DNA from: Treponema sp. UBA937 | Lineage (GTDB): Bacteria > Spirochaetota > Spirochaetia > Treponematales > Breznakiellaceae | NCBI GenBank assembly: GCA_002293455.1 | Contig: DBDH01000051.1 | Location: 1 to 32,752 of the forward strand | DNA: 32,752 bases | Reading direction: 5' to 3' | Part shown: one piece after another, positions 1 to 7,821 of the stretch | Position numbering within the stretch: position 1 is the stretch's first letter | Layout: each line of letters begins with the position of its first letter | Program-made: the position numbers and the translations under genes | Notes under the pieces: model-generated | Database searches by the model: none | What the model was told of the DNA's origin: nothing | The model's input: only the letters and a program-made list of their open reading frames with translations

Positions 1-144
1 AAAAAAAGCTATCAAATGAGGCTGTTGCAAAACTCCAGATTTTGCAACAGCAACCTTTAAAAAATGCATGTTTCGCAGCCTTTAGGCGAGAAAATGCAGG
101 AGCTTGGGCAAAACTAACCGAGTTTTGCAACAAGCTCAAATATT
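1..144. repeat. Intergenic region with two hairpins of the dispersed family
   Basis: No gene is visible here. The first hairpin pairs 21-32 (GCTGTTGCAAAA) perfectly with 40-51 around a 7-base loop. The second pairs 100-115 (GAGCTTG, one unpaired G, GCAAAACT) with 121-137 around a 5-base loop. A weaker fold lies at about 67-95. The hairpins match a motif that recurs between other genes of the window. They could be Rho-independent terminators of an upstream gene outside the window, although neither is followed by a long T run, or they could be REP-like repeats. Confidence 0.7.
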
Positions 145-197
145 GTGAATGATATGATATGCTTCACGGGACGCTTTAAAATAATGGAAATGTGCTA

Positions 198-203
198 TAT
201 ACT
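198..203 (+). promoter_or_regulatory. Possible -10 box upstream of the first gene
   Basis: TATACT matches the TATAAT consensus at five of six bases and ends 16 bases before the ATG at 220. A weak -35 candidate, TTTAAA, lies at 175-180 with a 17-base spacer. If real, transcription would begin near 210. That rules out the upstream GTG at 145 and supports the start at 220. Confidence 0.35.
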
Positions 204-219
204 AAAAACATGGAATCGT

Positions 220-2004
220 ATGCTTAATTTCCGCAGAGTCCTCATATTGATGGGTCTATTTGTCTCGGCTGTTCTTTCCGTTTTTTCCCAAACCGGAGAT
301 GCCGCACCGGGAAGCGGTGACGCCGCGATGGCGGAAAAGTATGTTCTTTGGGCGATGGATTTGATTCAACATGAGCGCTGGACGGAGGCGGAAATAGGCC
401 TCGAAAGGGCTGCGGATTTTGCCGGTGTGTCATCTGATTTGTCGTATTTACTGGCTCTTTGCCGCAGTCATCTCAACCGGCCGAGAGGCGCGGTTATTTA
501 TGCTTTGGATACGGCCCTTGAAACAAACCGTTGGAAATATTGCGAAGTATCCTCGGCTCTGCTTTTAATAGCTGAAACATATCTTGCGTTAAAACGATAT
601 TCCTTTGCATTGTTTTTTGTGAATAAACTTCCGCCGTCAGCGGATACGATGATGATTCAGCTGCGCGCCGAAAAAGGCATGGGCGATCATCAGGCTTTTT
701 TGCGTCTTATGGCAAGAGCTCTTGACATGTACGAGCACGATCCGCGCCCCGTATCAATCTTGTTTGATGTGGTTGACGCAAAAGTCCCCCGGCTGAACGA
801 AAGGGAACTGGTAGATTTGGCCTTACAACGGCTTCCTTTGTTTATTCAAAAAGATCCTTCGCTGGCGTATAAGGCCGTTCCCTTTATGCGGAATATCGCA
901 GATGCGCGGCGCCTTGTGGAAGCGTACCGGGCTGAGCACGCACCTCATCCTGAATCGCTGCCGGCCGCTTTGGAACTTGGCGTTATCGGCGAAGAAACGA
1001 TGATGCGGGACTTCTTTTCGTATAAAACAGACCAATATTCGGCAGAAAACCGGGAAGAATATGTCCTGCGGCTTGATCTTGTCCGCGAATTGTGGCGTCT
1101 CTTGCGGAATGATGCCTCGCGCGATGAATTTAAGCGAAACCTATCGGCCTTTTCGGGTGTTATAATAGACGACAGCAATGATGATTCATTTCCGGAATCA
1201 TTTACAAGGTATGAAGCGGGGCGGATACAGTCATACGCGCATGACTCCGACCAGGACCGATTATCGGAATTATCACTTTATTTTTATGCTGATGATGAAT
1301 TGCCCCGGCGGGCGGAAGTTGAGGTGATGGATGATGATTCAGGCTTATTGGAAATTGCGGCTTTTCATGTAAGGGCGGAAGATCAGGAAAAAATGTATAT
1401 CGAATATTTTACTTATCCGTCCGTAAAAAGCGCGCGGATGGGCGAAACAGATTATTTTCCGGTATACAGGGAATTTTTCTTTGCTCCGGTGGGCTTTGTA
1501 CCGATTACAGGCGGGGATGAAGATTTTCAAGATGTGCCGCTGTATCCTCGATTGTTAGAAGATTCGATTTCCAGATTGACAAAGCGTTCGCTCATATCGT
1601 TTGCGGATATTATAAAAAGGCCGTCGCGGGAATTTCCCGAAGCTGTCGAAGAGATTCATCTTGCGAACAGCGTGGTGAACCGTGCGAGGGAAGTTTTACC
1701 GGACGGACGCGTCGTTTCGGAAATGTTTTTTGAATTGGGCGAGCCGTATCTGCAATATGCCGATCTTGATACGGATGGAAGACGGGAAACCCGGCGCGTG
1801 TTTAAGCGGGAACGCGGGCTGCCTTTTTCGGGCACCGACCCTACGGACTATAAACCGGTCCTTGAAAAAGCCGAAAGCGACTGGAACGGCGATGAAATAT
1901 ATGAATACGGTGAACTCTATCTTCCCGGCGGGATTATTGAACGCTCCTGGGATAACGATGGGGACGGCATCAGAGAACATAAGGAAGTGATACCGGATGT
2001 TTAG
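220..2004 (+). CDS. Exported helical-repeat (TPR-like) protein of unknown function
   Basis: I do not recognise a named family. From the ATG at 220 the protein is 594 residues and begins with a short basic stretch and a hydrophobic segment ending near FSQ, a plausible Sec signal peptide. The frame is open back to a GTG at 145, but that extension would place a charged tail before the signal and crosses a likely promoter. Residues up to about 250 are alpha-helical with TPR-like character (repeated A-L-Y-L patterns). The C-terminal third is acidic and carries several D-x-D-x-(D)G-x-x-E loops, such as DLDTDGRRE and DNDGDGIRE, which resemble calcium-binding or YwqK-like repeats. The stop overlaps the start of the protease gene by 8 bases, so the two are probably translationally coupled. 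No Shine-Dalgarno is visible at 220, so the start is uncertain. Confidence 0.6.
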   Translation: MLNFRRVLILMGLFVSAVLSVFSQTGDAAPGSGDAAMAEKYVLWAMDLIQHERWTEAEIGLERAADFAGVSSDLSYLLALCRSHLNRPRGAVIYALDTALETNRWKYCEVSSALLLIAETYLALKRYSFALFFVNKLPPSADTMMIQLRAEKGMGDHQAFLRLMARALDMYEHDPRPVSILFDVVDAKVPRLNERELVDLALQRLPLFIQKDPSLAYKAVPFMRNIADARRLVEAYRAEHAPHPESLPAALELGVIGEETMMRDFFSYKTDQYSAENREEYVLRLDLVRELWRLLRNDASRDEFKRNLSAFSGVIIDDSNDDSFPESFTRYEAGRIQSYAHDSDQDRLSELSLYFYADDELPRRAEVEVMDDDSGLLEIAAFHVRAEDQEKMYIEYFTYPSVKSARMGETDYFPVYREFFFAPVGFVPITGGDEDFQDVPLYPRLLEDSISRLTKRSLISFADIIKRPSREFPEAVEEIHLANSVVNRAREVLPDGRVVSEMFFELGEPYLQYADLDTDGRRETRRVFKRERGLPFSGTDPTDYKPVLEKAESDWNGDEIYEYGELYLPGGIIERSWDNDGDGIREHKEVIPDV

Positions 2005-3853
2005 TTTGATCAATATGAAGAAATATTGCGGAGTGTGCGCCGGAATGATGTTGCTCGTCTTTTCGGCGGGGATGCATTTGTCTTGTGCGTCAGCGGAAGA
2101 ATTATTGGAGCCGCCGAAATACAGCTACGAATACCGGCTTGACGACATCGAAAAGTTTTCGGGCGAAGACCCTGTCAAGGCGATTCACTTAATCAATGTT
2201 TATGAAAGAATTTACGGCGAATTGAGTCCCTATGAACAGGAAGATGATGGGAACGCTTCTGTAAGACTGAAAAATGCTTACGATTCCGCGCTGGGAAATC
2301 TTAAAGCGCTGCAAACCGCGGCAGTTACGGAAAAACGCTGGGACGACGCGGCTTCGCTTTCCCGTTCTCTTTCCGCTCTCGGAATGAATGACGGCTATGA
2401 TGCAAGCGAAGCGGATTTTCTTTTGATGAAAGCAAAGGACGCGCTGGAAAAGGATGATAATCTGTCCGCGTTTATATCCGCTGTGGCTTCCCACGCGGTA
2501 GAGCCGCTCAGTACCGATGACGCCATGTTGTTTCTCCGGCGCGCGGTTGATGTAAAACAGCGGAGGACGGCGGCTTTTTTTCTGAATATAGCTTTACGGG
2601 ACGGGGCGGATGTTCCGTCCGATTTGCGGACCTATGCGGAAGGGAAGGACACACCTTCCGAAATGATTAAAGGCGTTGCGACGGTTCTCGTGGACAGGGG
2701 AATGCGGGTTCAATTCGGCAGGGGAACCATCGACAGGGTTATTGGTTCCGCCTTTTTTGTTGATCTTTCGGGACTGCTCATTACGAACTATCATGTTATC
2801 GCCAGTGAAGTTGACCCAAAATATGAAGGATATTCGCGGATGTACATCCGCCTTGGCGACGCGTCGAGTGCGAGGATTCCGGCAAAGGTAGTCGGTTATG
2901 ACGCGGCGATGGATTTAGCGTTGATTAAAGCCGAGTATACGCCCGAATATGTTTTTTCTGTAGTGGACAGGGTTATTCCCCGTATCGGGGAGACGGTTCT
3001 TGCTGTCGGTTCCCCCGGAGGCCTCGAAAAAACGGTAACGTCCGGAATCGTGTCGGCCCTTGGCCGGAGGCTGCTTCAAGTCGGAGATGTGATTCAGATT
3101 GACGCGGCGGTAAATCATGGGAATTCCGGCGGTCCTGTTGTTGACACGGAAGGGCGTCTTGTGGGAGTCGTTTTTGCCGGAATTACCCAATTCCCGGGAC
3201 TGAATTTCGCTGTCCCGGCGGAACGGCTTGCCGCGGCTCTGCCCGCCATGATCAATGGCGGCAAAGCCGAAAGACCCTGGCTTGGATTCGTTATCAGCGA
3301 AGCAAGGAACGGCGGAGAAATCCTTTACATCGCTCCCGGAACGCCCGCCTTTGAACTGAGCATGAAAGAAGGGATGACCATTACATCGATAAACGGCAGG
3401 AGCGCCGATGCCCCCCAGGGAATGCTCATCCCCGCCTTTCAGGACATGCTTTTTCCCGCGCGTCCGGGGGAACTCGTTTCCGTGGGAACAGAAGACGGCG
3501 GATCTTTTATTATGATGAGTACCGCAAGGCCTGAGATTCCGCTTTTAACGGCAATCGAATCCGACTCGAAGGAACGGATAGCGGCTCCTTTGTTCGGGCT
3601 TGTTCTCGCTCCTTCCGGAGCGGGCAGCGCCTTTAGCCGGAACCGGTCATTTCTTGTGAAGAAAGTTGTCCGGGGATCTATCGCGGATACCGCCGGCTTA
3701 TCGGAAAATGATCCTGTCGTGGTAAACAGATTTCAGCTTATCGAACAAGAGAAGATCGCCGTTATGGACATCAGCGTAAAAAAACGCAAGATGGGATACA
3801 TGGAAGCGGCACTGCAATTGCCGGCCTATATCGACACGCCGGATACTTTATAG
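1997..3853 (+). CDS. HtrA/DegP-like trypsin-fold serine protease with PDZ-like tail
   Basis: This is a predicted cell-envelope serine protease of 618 residues. The catalytic triad is visible as His266 (in ITNYHVIAS), Asp306 (in DAAMDLALI) and Ser377 (in NHGNSGGPVVD), the usual S1C/HtrA pattern. A PDZ-like region follows at about 425-510, and a second degenerate one at about 540-605. The N-terminus is hydrophobic and ends in HLSC (Cys30), which could be a loose spirochaetal lipobox. Unlike a standard DegP of about 450-500 residues, it has an extra helical domain of about 200 residues (35-220) before the protease, reminiscent of the helical repeats in the preceding gene. The ATG overlaps that gene by 8 bases, and a second ATG at 2015 (MKKYCG) is an equally good start. 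Assignment to the trypsin-like family is secure; the substrate is unknown. Confidence 0.85.
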   Translation: MFSLINMKKYCGVCAGMMLLVFSAGMHLSCASAEELLEPPKYSYEYRLDDIEKFSGEDPVKAIHLINVYERIYGELSPYEQEDDGNASVRLKNAYDSALGNLKALQTAAVTEKRWDDAASLSRSLSALGMNDGYDASEADFLLMKAKDALEKDDNLSAFISAVASHAVEPLSTDDAMLFLRRAVDVKQRRTAAFFLNIALRDGADVPSDLRTYAEGKDTPSEMIKGVATVLVDRGMRVQFGRGTIDRVIGSAFFVDLSGLLITNYHVIASEVDPKYEGYSRMYIRLGDASSARIPAKVVGYDAAMDLALIKAEYTPEYVFSVVDRVIPRIGETVLAVGSPGGLEKTVTSGIVSALGRRLLQVGDVIQIDAAVNHGNSGGPVVDTEGRLVGVVFAGITQFPGLNFAVPAERLAAALPAMINGGKAERPWLGFVISEARNGGEILYIAPGTPAFELSMKEGMTITSINGRSADAPQGMLIPAFQDMLFPARPGELVSVGTEDGGSFIMMSTARPEIPLLTAIESDSKERIAAPLFGLVLAPSGAGSAFSRNRSFLVKKVVRGSIADTAGLSENDPVVVNRFQLIEQEKIAVMDISVKKRKMGYMEAALQLPAYIDTPDTL

Positions 3854-3861
3854 TTTCCTGA

Positions 3862-3890
3862 TTGACGCCGGTTTTGCTGCATGGTATGAT
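3862..3890 (+). promoter_or_regulatory. Sigma-70-type promoter for the parvulin gene
   Basis: TTGACG at 3862-3867 and TATGAT at 3885-3890 each match the consensus at five of six bases, and the spacer is exactly 17 bases. Transcription would begin near 3897, leaving a leader of about 80 bases before the ATG at 3978. The region 3854-3977 otherwise holds no gene. Confidence 0.55.
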
Positions 3891-3977
3891 GTGAATTCGC
3901 CGGGCAGTGCTGAAATCGGTTTAATTGTTCAATCTGCCTCACGTTGGTACATTTTTGCTTGATAAGGATACGATATT

Positions 3978-5516
3978 ATGGAATCGAAGGAAATGAAACA
4001 GATAAGCCGTAAAGATGCCGCTCCGAAAGCTTCCTCGTCAAAGAGAAGCCCCTTTGTTATCATCGGTACGATTATCATTCTTGTTATTGTGGTTATCGCT
4101 TTTGTGTTTGTTCCTGTTATTGAGGCGGCGGTGGCTTCTTCAAGTGAGCCGAGTTTTACTTTTGGTTCCTATGACGGCGAAGATATAACTCTTGCCTACG
4201 GAAATTATTTCGCCGAACAGGTCAGCGCGATCCAGCAGTCTGTTCCCTCTGATCAAATGAATAACATTTTTGCCGGATTGCAGATTTACCGTCAGGCTTT
4301 TGACAATACCGTAATTCACACGGCAAAGATGAAGGAAATGAAAAAAGCCGGGTTTATCATTCCGAACAATGTTGTGGATAAACAGGTTATCGCTCTGCCC
4401 ATTTACCAGGAAGACGGTGTATTTTCTTCTGCTTTGTACAATGCCGTTCCGTCCGACAGAAGAATGGCGATCTGGAATTCGATAAAAGATCAGATGATTT
4501 CCGGAACCTATGATCAATTTATGGGAAACCTGCTTGTATCCTCCCAGGAACTTGAGTTTATCAATACTATGAATAGCGCGGTCCGTACTTTCGAGATGGC
4601 GAGTATGCCTCTTTCCGCGTATCCTGACACGGAAGTGCGCGCCTTTGCGGAAAGCAATCCCGATCTCTTTAAACAGATTCACTTGTCCGTCATTACGGTA
4701 AGCTCCGGCGAAAGGGAAGCGAACAATCTTTTGGCGTCGATAAAAAATGGATCATCGTCTTTTGAAGATACCGCAAGGAACAGTTCTACGGGCAGTTATG
4801 CCGAAACCGGCGGCGATATGGGGCTTAAAATTGCCTATGAATTGAACGCGGAGATCCCTGAAGAAGGCCGGCAGATTGTTTTCTCTTTGGCAAGCGGAGA
4901 ATTGAGCCCTGTGATAAAAGTTCCTAACGGATGGGCTTTTTACAGGATGGAAGAGACTGCCCAGAACATAGATTTGTTTAACATCGCCAATCTTGAAAAA
5001 GTCCGTACGTATATTCGGGGGTATGAAAGAGGCCGGATGGAAAATTGGCTCATCGAACGAGCCGGCGCGTTTATCACCGCGGCAAATACCGATGGATTTT
5101 CCGCGGCGGCGTCCGCGTTTGCTTACGAAGGATTTAAGACCAATACTTTTGGGCCCCTTCCCTTGAATTACGGAGACAGCGATATATTTACAAAAGTTAC
5201 CTCAAGCGGAGCTTCGGAACTTGCTTCCGCGGCAAGCGATATAAACTTCTGGACTCACGCGTTTAAAACGCCCGTAAATACGGTATCGGAACCCATAATT
5301 GTTGGGGACAATGTGATTATTCTGTATCCCACAAGTGAAGCCGCCGGCACAGAAACGAGTGAAACCGGCGAAACTGGCGGCACTTCTTCTTTCCTTGATA
5401 TGTATTATCCTTACTGGATGAGCGTTTGCGTGAATCAGAATTTTGCGAATCAAATTCTGCAAAGCGATGCTCTGGTTGATAACTTCACGAATACCTATTT
5501 GGGTCTAATTCAGTAA
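3978..5516 (+). CDS. Membrane-anchored parvulin-type peptidyl-prolyl isomerase (SurA/PpiD-like)
   Basis: The 512-residue protein has a short Lys/Arg-rich cytoplasmic N-terminus, one transmembrane helix at about 26-48, a SurA_N-like helical region (about 65-210), a rotamase domain at about 232-326 (IHLSVITVSS, then GSSSFEDTARNSS, then GGDMGL and VPNGWAFYRM), and a C-terminal helical part. This is the layout of periplasmic chaperone-isomerases of the PpiD/PrsA/SurA group, which help fold exported proteins. A moderate Shine-Dalgarno (AAGGA, 3964-3968) lies 9 bases before the ATG. A Gly/Thr/Glu-rich linker occurs near the C-terminus. The next gene starts one base after its stop, so the two are likely co-transcribed. 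The isomerase family is clear; which protein it serves is not visible. Confidence 0.85.
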   Translation: MESKEMKQISRKDAAPKASSSKRSPFVIIGTIIILVIVVIAFVFVPVIEAAVASSSEPSFTFGSYDGEDITLAYGNYFAEQVSAIQQSVPSDQMNNIFAGLQIYRQAFDNTVIHTAKMKEMKKAGFIIPNNVVDKQVIALPIYQEDGVFSSALYNAVPSDRRMAIWNSIKDQMISGTYDQFMGNLLVSSQELEFINTMNSAVRTFEMASMPLSAYPDTEVRAFAESNPDLFKQIHLSVITVSSGEREANNLLASIKNGSSSFEDTARNSSTGSYAETGGDMGLKIAYELNAEIPEEGRQIVFSLASGELSPVIKVPNGWAFYRMEETAQNIDLFNIANLEKVRTYIRGYERGRMENWLIERAGAFITAANTDGFSAAASAFAYEGFKTNTFGPLPLNYGDSDIFTKVTSSGASELASAASDINFWTHAFKTPVNTVSEPIIVGDNVIILYPTSEAAGTETSETGETGGTSSFLDMYYPYWMSVCVNQNFANQILQSDALVDNFTNTYLGLIQ

Positions 5517-5517
5517 C

Positions 5518-7161
5518 ATGAACGATGAAACACCCCGGAAGCTTGAAGCCCGCCGGGGGTTTTCAGTTTTTTATAAAGGAAAAACGCTTCTTTCCACGAT
5601 TGACCCGGCGTCTCAAAGCGAACGGGTCATTGCGGCGGCTCACAAAGTTCCGCGGACTCTGTTTTTTTGTCCGTCGCCCCTCTACGGATACGGCCTCGAA
5701 ACCCTTCTTACCATGATGAGTGATGATTCAGCGCTTCTTTGCGTTGAAGCTGATGAAGCGCTCATGAGTTTCACGCTCCGCGAAATATTTCCGGAACTTC
5801 TTGCACATCCGCGATTCCGGCTGGTTTCTACCCAAGATCCTCAAGCGCTTTGCGCGTATGTTAAAAACGAGTGGGGATCGCGGGCTTTCAGGCGTATTGA
5901 AACGCTTCATACTAGCGGCGGCTGGCAGCTATATCCGGAGCTGTATCATACGCTGGCAAAAGCGCTGCAAAGGGACATCGCTGTTGACTGGGGAAACGCC
6001 GTCACCCTTATGAATCTCGGCCGCCGTTACGCGCTCAATTTTTTCCGAAACCTGCCCCTCTTGCTGTCGGCGCCTTCCATCGAACAAATCGATTTCGGCA
6101 ATAAGCCTCTGCTTGTTCTGGGCGCCGGTCCTTCCCTCGACGATTTTTTGGAAGCGCTGCCCGGAAACTTCGCGGAAAAGGATGATCGTCCTTTCGGTAT
6201 TATCTGCGTTGATACGGCTCTTTCCGCGTTAAAGGCGCGGAATGTGGCGCCCGATCTGGTAATTGCCCTTGAAGCGCAGCACTGGAATCTGCGGGATTTT
6301 ATCGGTATGGGAGCAGGGCGGATTCCTCTCGCTATGGACCTTTCCGCTTTACCCGAAACAAGCAGACAATTGGGAAGCTGTACTTTTCTCTTTACGACGC
6401 CCTGGGCGGAGTTGAGCATCTTCCGCAGACTGCGGGACAGCGGCCTTGCTCCCTTATCAATATTGCCGCTTGGTTCCGTGGGTCTGAGCGCCGTATTTTT
6501 AGCGTTGAAAATATCATCCGGCGCGGTAATAACAGCAGGCTTGGATTTTTCCTTTACACCGGACGGCTTTCACGCAAAGGAAACCCCCTCATGGAAGGAT
6601 TTACGGCAAAAGCAAACCCGATTCAGAAGTATCATTCTGGCATCTCTTGCTTTTAGAAAAGCCGCATGTAAAATCACCGCGAAAAACGGCGCTTCTGTTT
6701 TTACCGATCCAGGGCTGCAAAATTACCGGGATTTATTTCAACAGGAATTTTCCTCCGAAAATCGTTTGCGTGATATAAACGGTTCGGGGCTTCCTTTGGG
6801 TGTCAAAACAATTTCGGTTCAGGACGCGGTACGGCTCTTATCGGAAGGAGATACTTTTGCGAAGGCAGATTTTTCTTCAACACCCGATGAAAAGAAACAC
6901 GCGAAGGTAACGCGATTCATCCGCGGGGAACATCAATTATTGCTGGAACTGCGGGCCTGTTTAACCGGCGAAAAAAATCCCGCCCCCGGAGAATTGGGAC
7001 AGCTCTTACTCAAGACCGATTACCTTTGGGCCCATTTCCCCGATTATGCCGGAAAAAGCGCCGGCACTCCCGCGATACATGATCTTTCATTTCTGAAACG
7101 GGTCAGAGCCGAGATTGATCCGTTTCTCAAGATATGCAAGATGATAGATGCCGGTGCTTGA
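5518..7161 (+). CDS. Maf/DUF115-family protein (MptE-like fold), likely flagellin glycosylation
   Basis: The protein has 547 residues with no signal peptide. Residues 198-210 contain LVLGAGPSLDDF, the hallmark glycine-rich loop of the DUF115 (6-hydroxymethylpterin pyrophosphokinase MptE-like) domain found in motility-associated factor proteins. The middle region includes VGLSAVFLALKISSG and ITAGLDFSF, typical of this domain. In Campylobacter, Helicobacter and other flagellates such proteins take part in transferring nonulosonic acids to flagellin; a similar role in spirochaete periplasmic flagella is inferred. The ATG lies one base after the stop of the isomerase gene and lacks a good Shine-Dalgarno, which suggests translational coupling. 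No other sugar-biosynthesis genes lie nearby, so the donor sugar cannot be deduced. Confidence 0.8.
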   Translation: MNDETPRKLEARRGFSVFYKGKTLLSTIDPASQSERVIAAAHKVPRTLFFCPSPLYGYGLETLLTMMSDDSALLCVEADEALMSFTLREIFPELLAHPRFRLVSTQDPQALCAYVKNEWGSRAFRRIETLHTSGGWQLYPELYHTLAKALQRDIAVDWGNAVTLMNLGRRYALNFFRNLPLLLSAPSIEQIDFGNKPLLVLGAGPSLDDFLEALPGNFAEKDDRPFGIICVDTALSALKARNVAPDLVIALEAQHWNLRDFIGMGAGRIPLAMDLSALPETSRQLGSCTFLFTTPWAELSIFRRLRDSGLAPLSILPLGSVGLSAVFLALKISSGAVITAGLDFSFTPDGFHAKETPSWKDLRQKQTRFRSIILASLAFRKAACKITAKNGASVFTDPGLQNYRDLFQQEFSSENRLRDINGSGLPLGVKTISVQDAVRLLSEGDTFAKADFSSTPDEKKHAKVTRFIRGEHQLLLELRACLTGEKNPAPGELGQLLLKTDYLWAHFPDYAGKSAGTPAIHDLSFLKRVRAEIDPFLKICKMIDAGA

Positions 7162-7198
7162 AAATTGTAGCACAAAACAATATTTACAATCCTTATAT

Positions 7199-7227
7199 TT
7201 GACAAAAATGTAATACAATTGTATTGT
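7199..7227 (+). promoter_or_regulatory. brnTA promoter with palindromic operator
   Basis: A perfect -35 TTGACA at 7199-7204 is followed after 17 bases by TATTGT at 7222-7227 (four of six matches). A perfect 14-base palindrome, AATACAATTGTATT, occupies 7212-7225 and covers the spacer and most of the -10. BrnA antitoxins are DNA-binding autorepressors, so this palindrome is the obvious candidate operator; that assignment is inference. Confidence 0.6.
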
Positions 7228-7244
7228 TTTTAGAGGATGTTGAA

Positions 7245-7559
7245 ATGGGGAAAACAATAATAAGTGAAGATGGATGTTTTGAGTGGGATGAAGATAAAGA
7301 TGCAATGAATAAAGAAAAGCATGGCTTTGATTTTTCAGAAATACTTGAAATTTTTGATGATCCTTACTTATTTGAAGGGTTTGATTATAAGCATTCCCAA
7401 GAGGAAGATAGATTTTTTTGCATAGGCTGTATAAATGATGTGATCTTAATAACGACTTTTTATACAGAAAGAGATGAACGGGTACGTTTGATTTCATCAA
7501 GACAGGCAAATAAAACCGAGCAGGAGGCATATTATGGTAACATCAAAGAATCTTTCTGA
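7245..7559 (+). CDS. brnT: BrnT-family ribonuclease toxin
   Basis: This is the toxin of a type II toxin-antitoxin pair, 104 residues from the ATG at 7245. The start is chosen because AGAGG at 7232-7236 lies 8 bases upstream; the open frame extends to a TTG at 7224, which falls inside the -10 region. The sequence shows the BrnT pattern: FEWDEDKDAMNKEKHGFDF near the N-terminus, a central strand region, and ERDERVRLISSRQANKTEQEAYY at the C-terminus with the family's conserved R-x-I-S-x-R-x-A-x-x-x-E-x-x-x-Y. BrnT of Brucella is an mRNA-cleaving toxin with a RelE-like fold. The gene overlaps the antitoxin gene by 26 bases. It is more AT-rich than its neighbours, consistent with acquisition. Confidence 0.87.
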   Translation: MGKTIISEDGCFEWDEDKDAMNKEKHGFDFSEILEIFDDPYLFEGFDYKHSQEEDRFFCIGCINDVILITTFYTERDERVRLISSRQANKTEQEAYYGNIKESF

Positions 7560-7812
7560 CGAAAGAATCAAAGAGATACAGAATTATCCAATTGTATATG
7601 ATGAGGACAGTCCTGAATTAACTGCCACAGAAATACAAAAAGGGGTTGAAGAAATGAGGCGGAAACGGGGAAAAGTGATGGTTTCTGTAAGACTTGAAAA
7701 ACATACCGCTGAATTCTATCAGCAGTTTGGTACAGGATATACTTCTATCATTTCCCGAATACTGGCGGATGTAGAGGAAAATCATCCGGAGATAATTAAA
7801 AAGGTGTTATGA
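7534..7812 (+). CDS. brnA: BrnA-family antitoxin
   Basis: The 92-residue partner of BrnT starts at an ATG with a near-perfect Shine-Dalgarno (AGGAGG, 7522-7527) located inside the toxin coding sequence. The N-terminal half is acidic with the conserved segment DSPELTATEIQKG. The C-terminal half, MVSVRLEKHTAEFYQQFGTGYTSIISRILADV, matches the ribbon-helix-helix-like DNA-binding end of the COG3514/BrnA family. It should neutralise BrnT and repress the promoter at 7199-7227. Toxin first, antitoxin second and overlapping is the usual brnTA order. The stop lies only 9 bases from the convergent lepA stop, with no terminator in between. Confidence 0.87.
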   Translation: MVTSKNLSDERIKEIQNYPIVYDEDSPELTATEIQKGVEEMRRKRGKVMVSVRLEKHTAEFYQQFGTGYTSIISRILADVEENHPEIIKKVL

Positions 7813-7821
7813 TTTGAAAAT

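Noticed and set aside
4140..4682. 180-codon open frame on the minus strand within the parvulin gene
   Set aside because: It lies entirely opposite a confident coding sequence, lacks a start signal and resembles no family.
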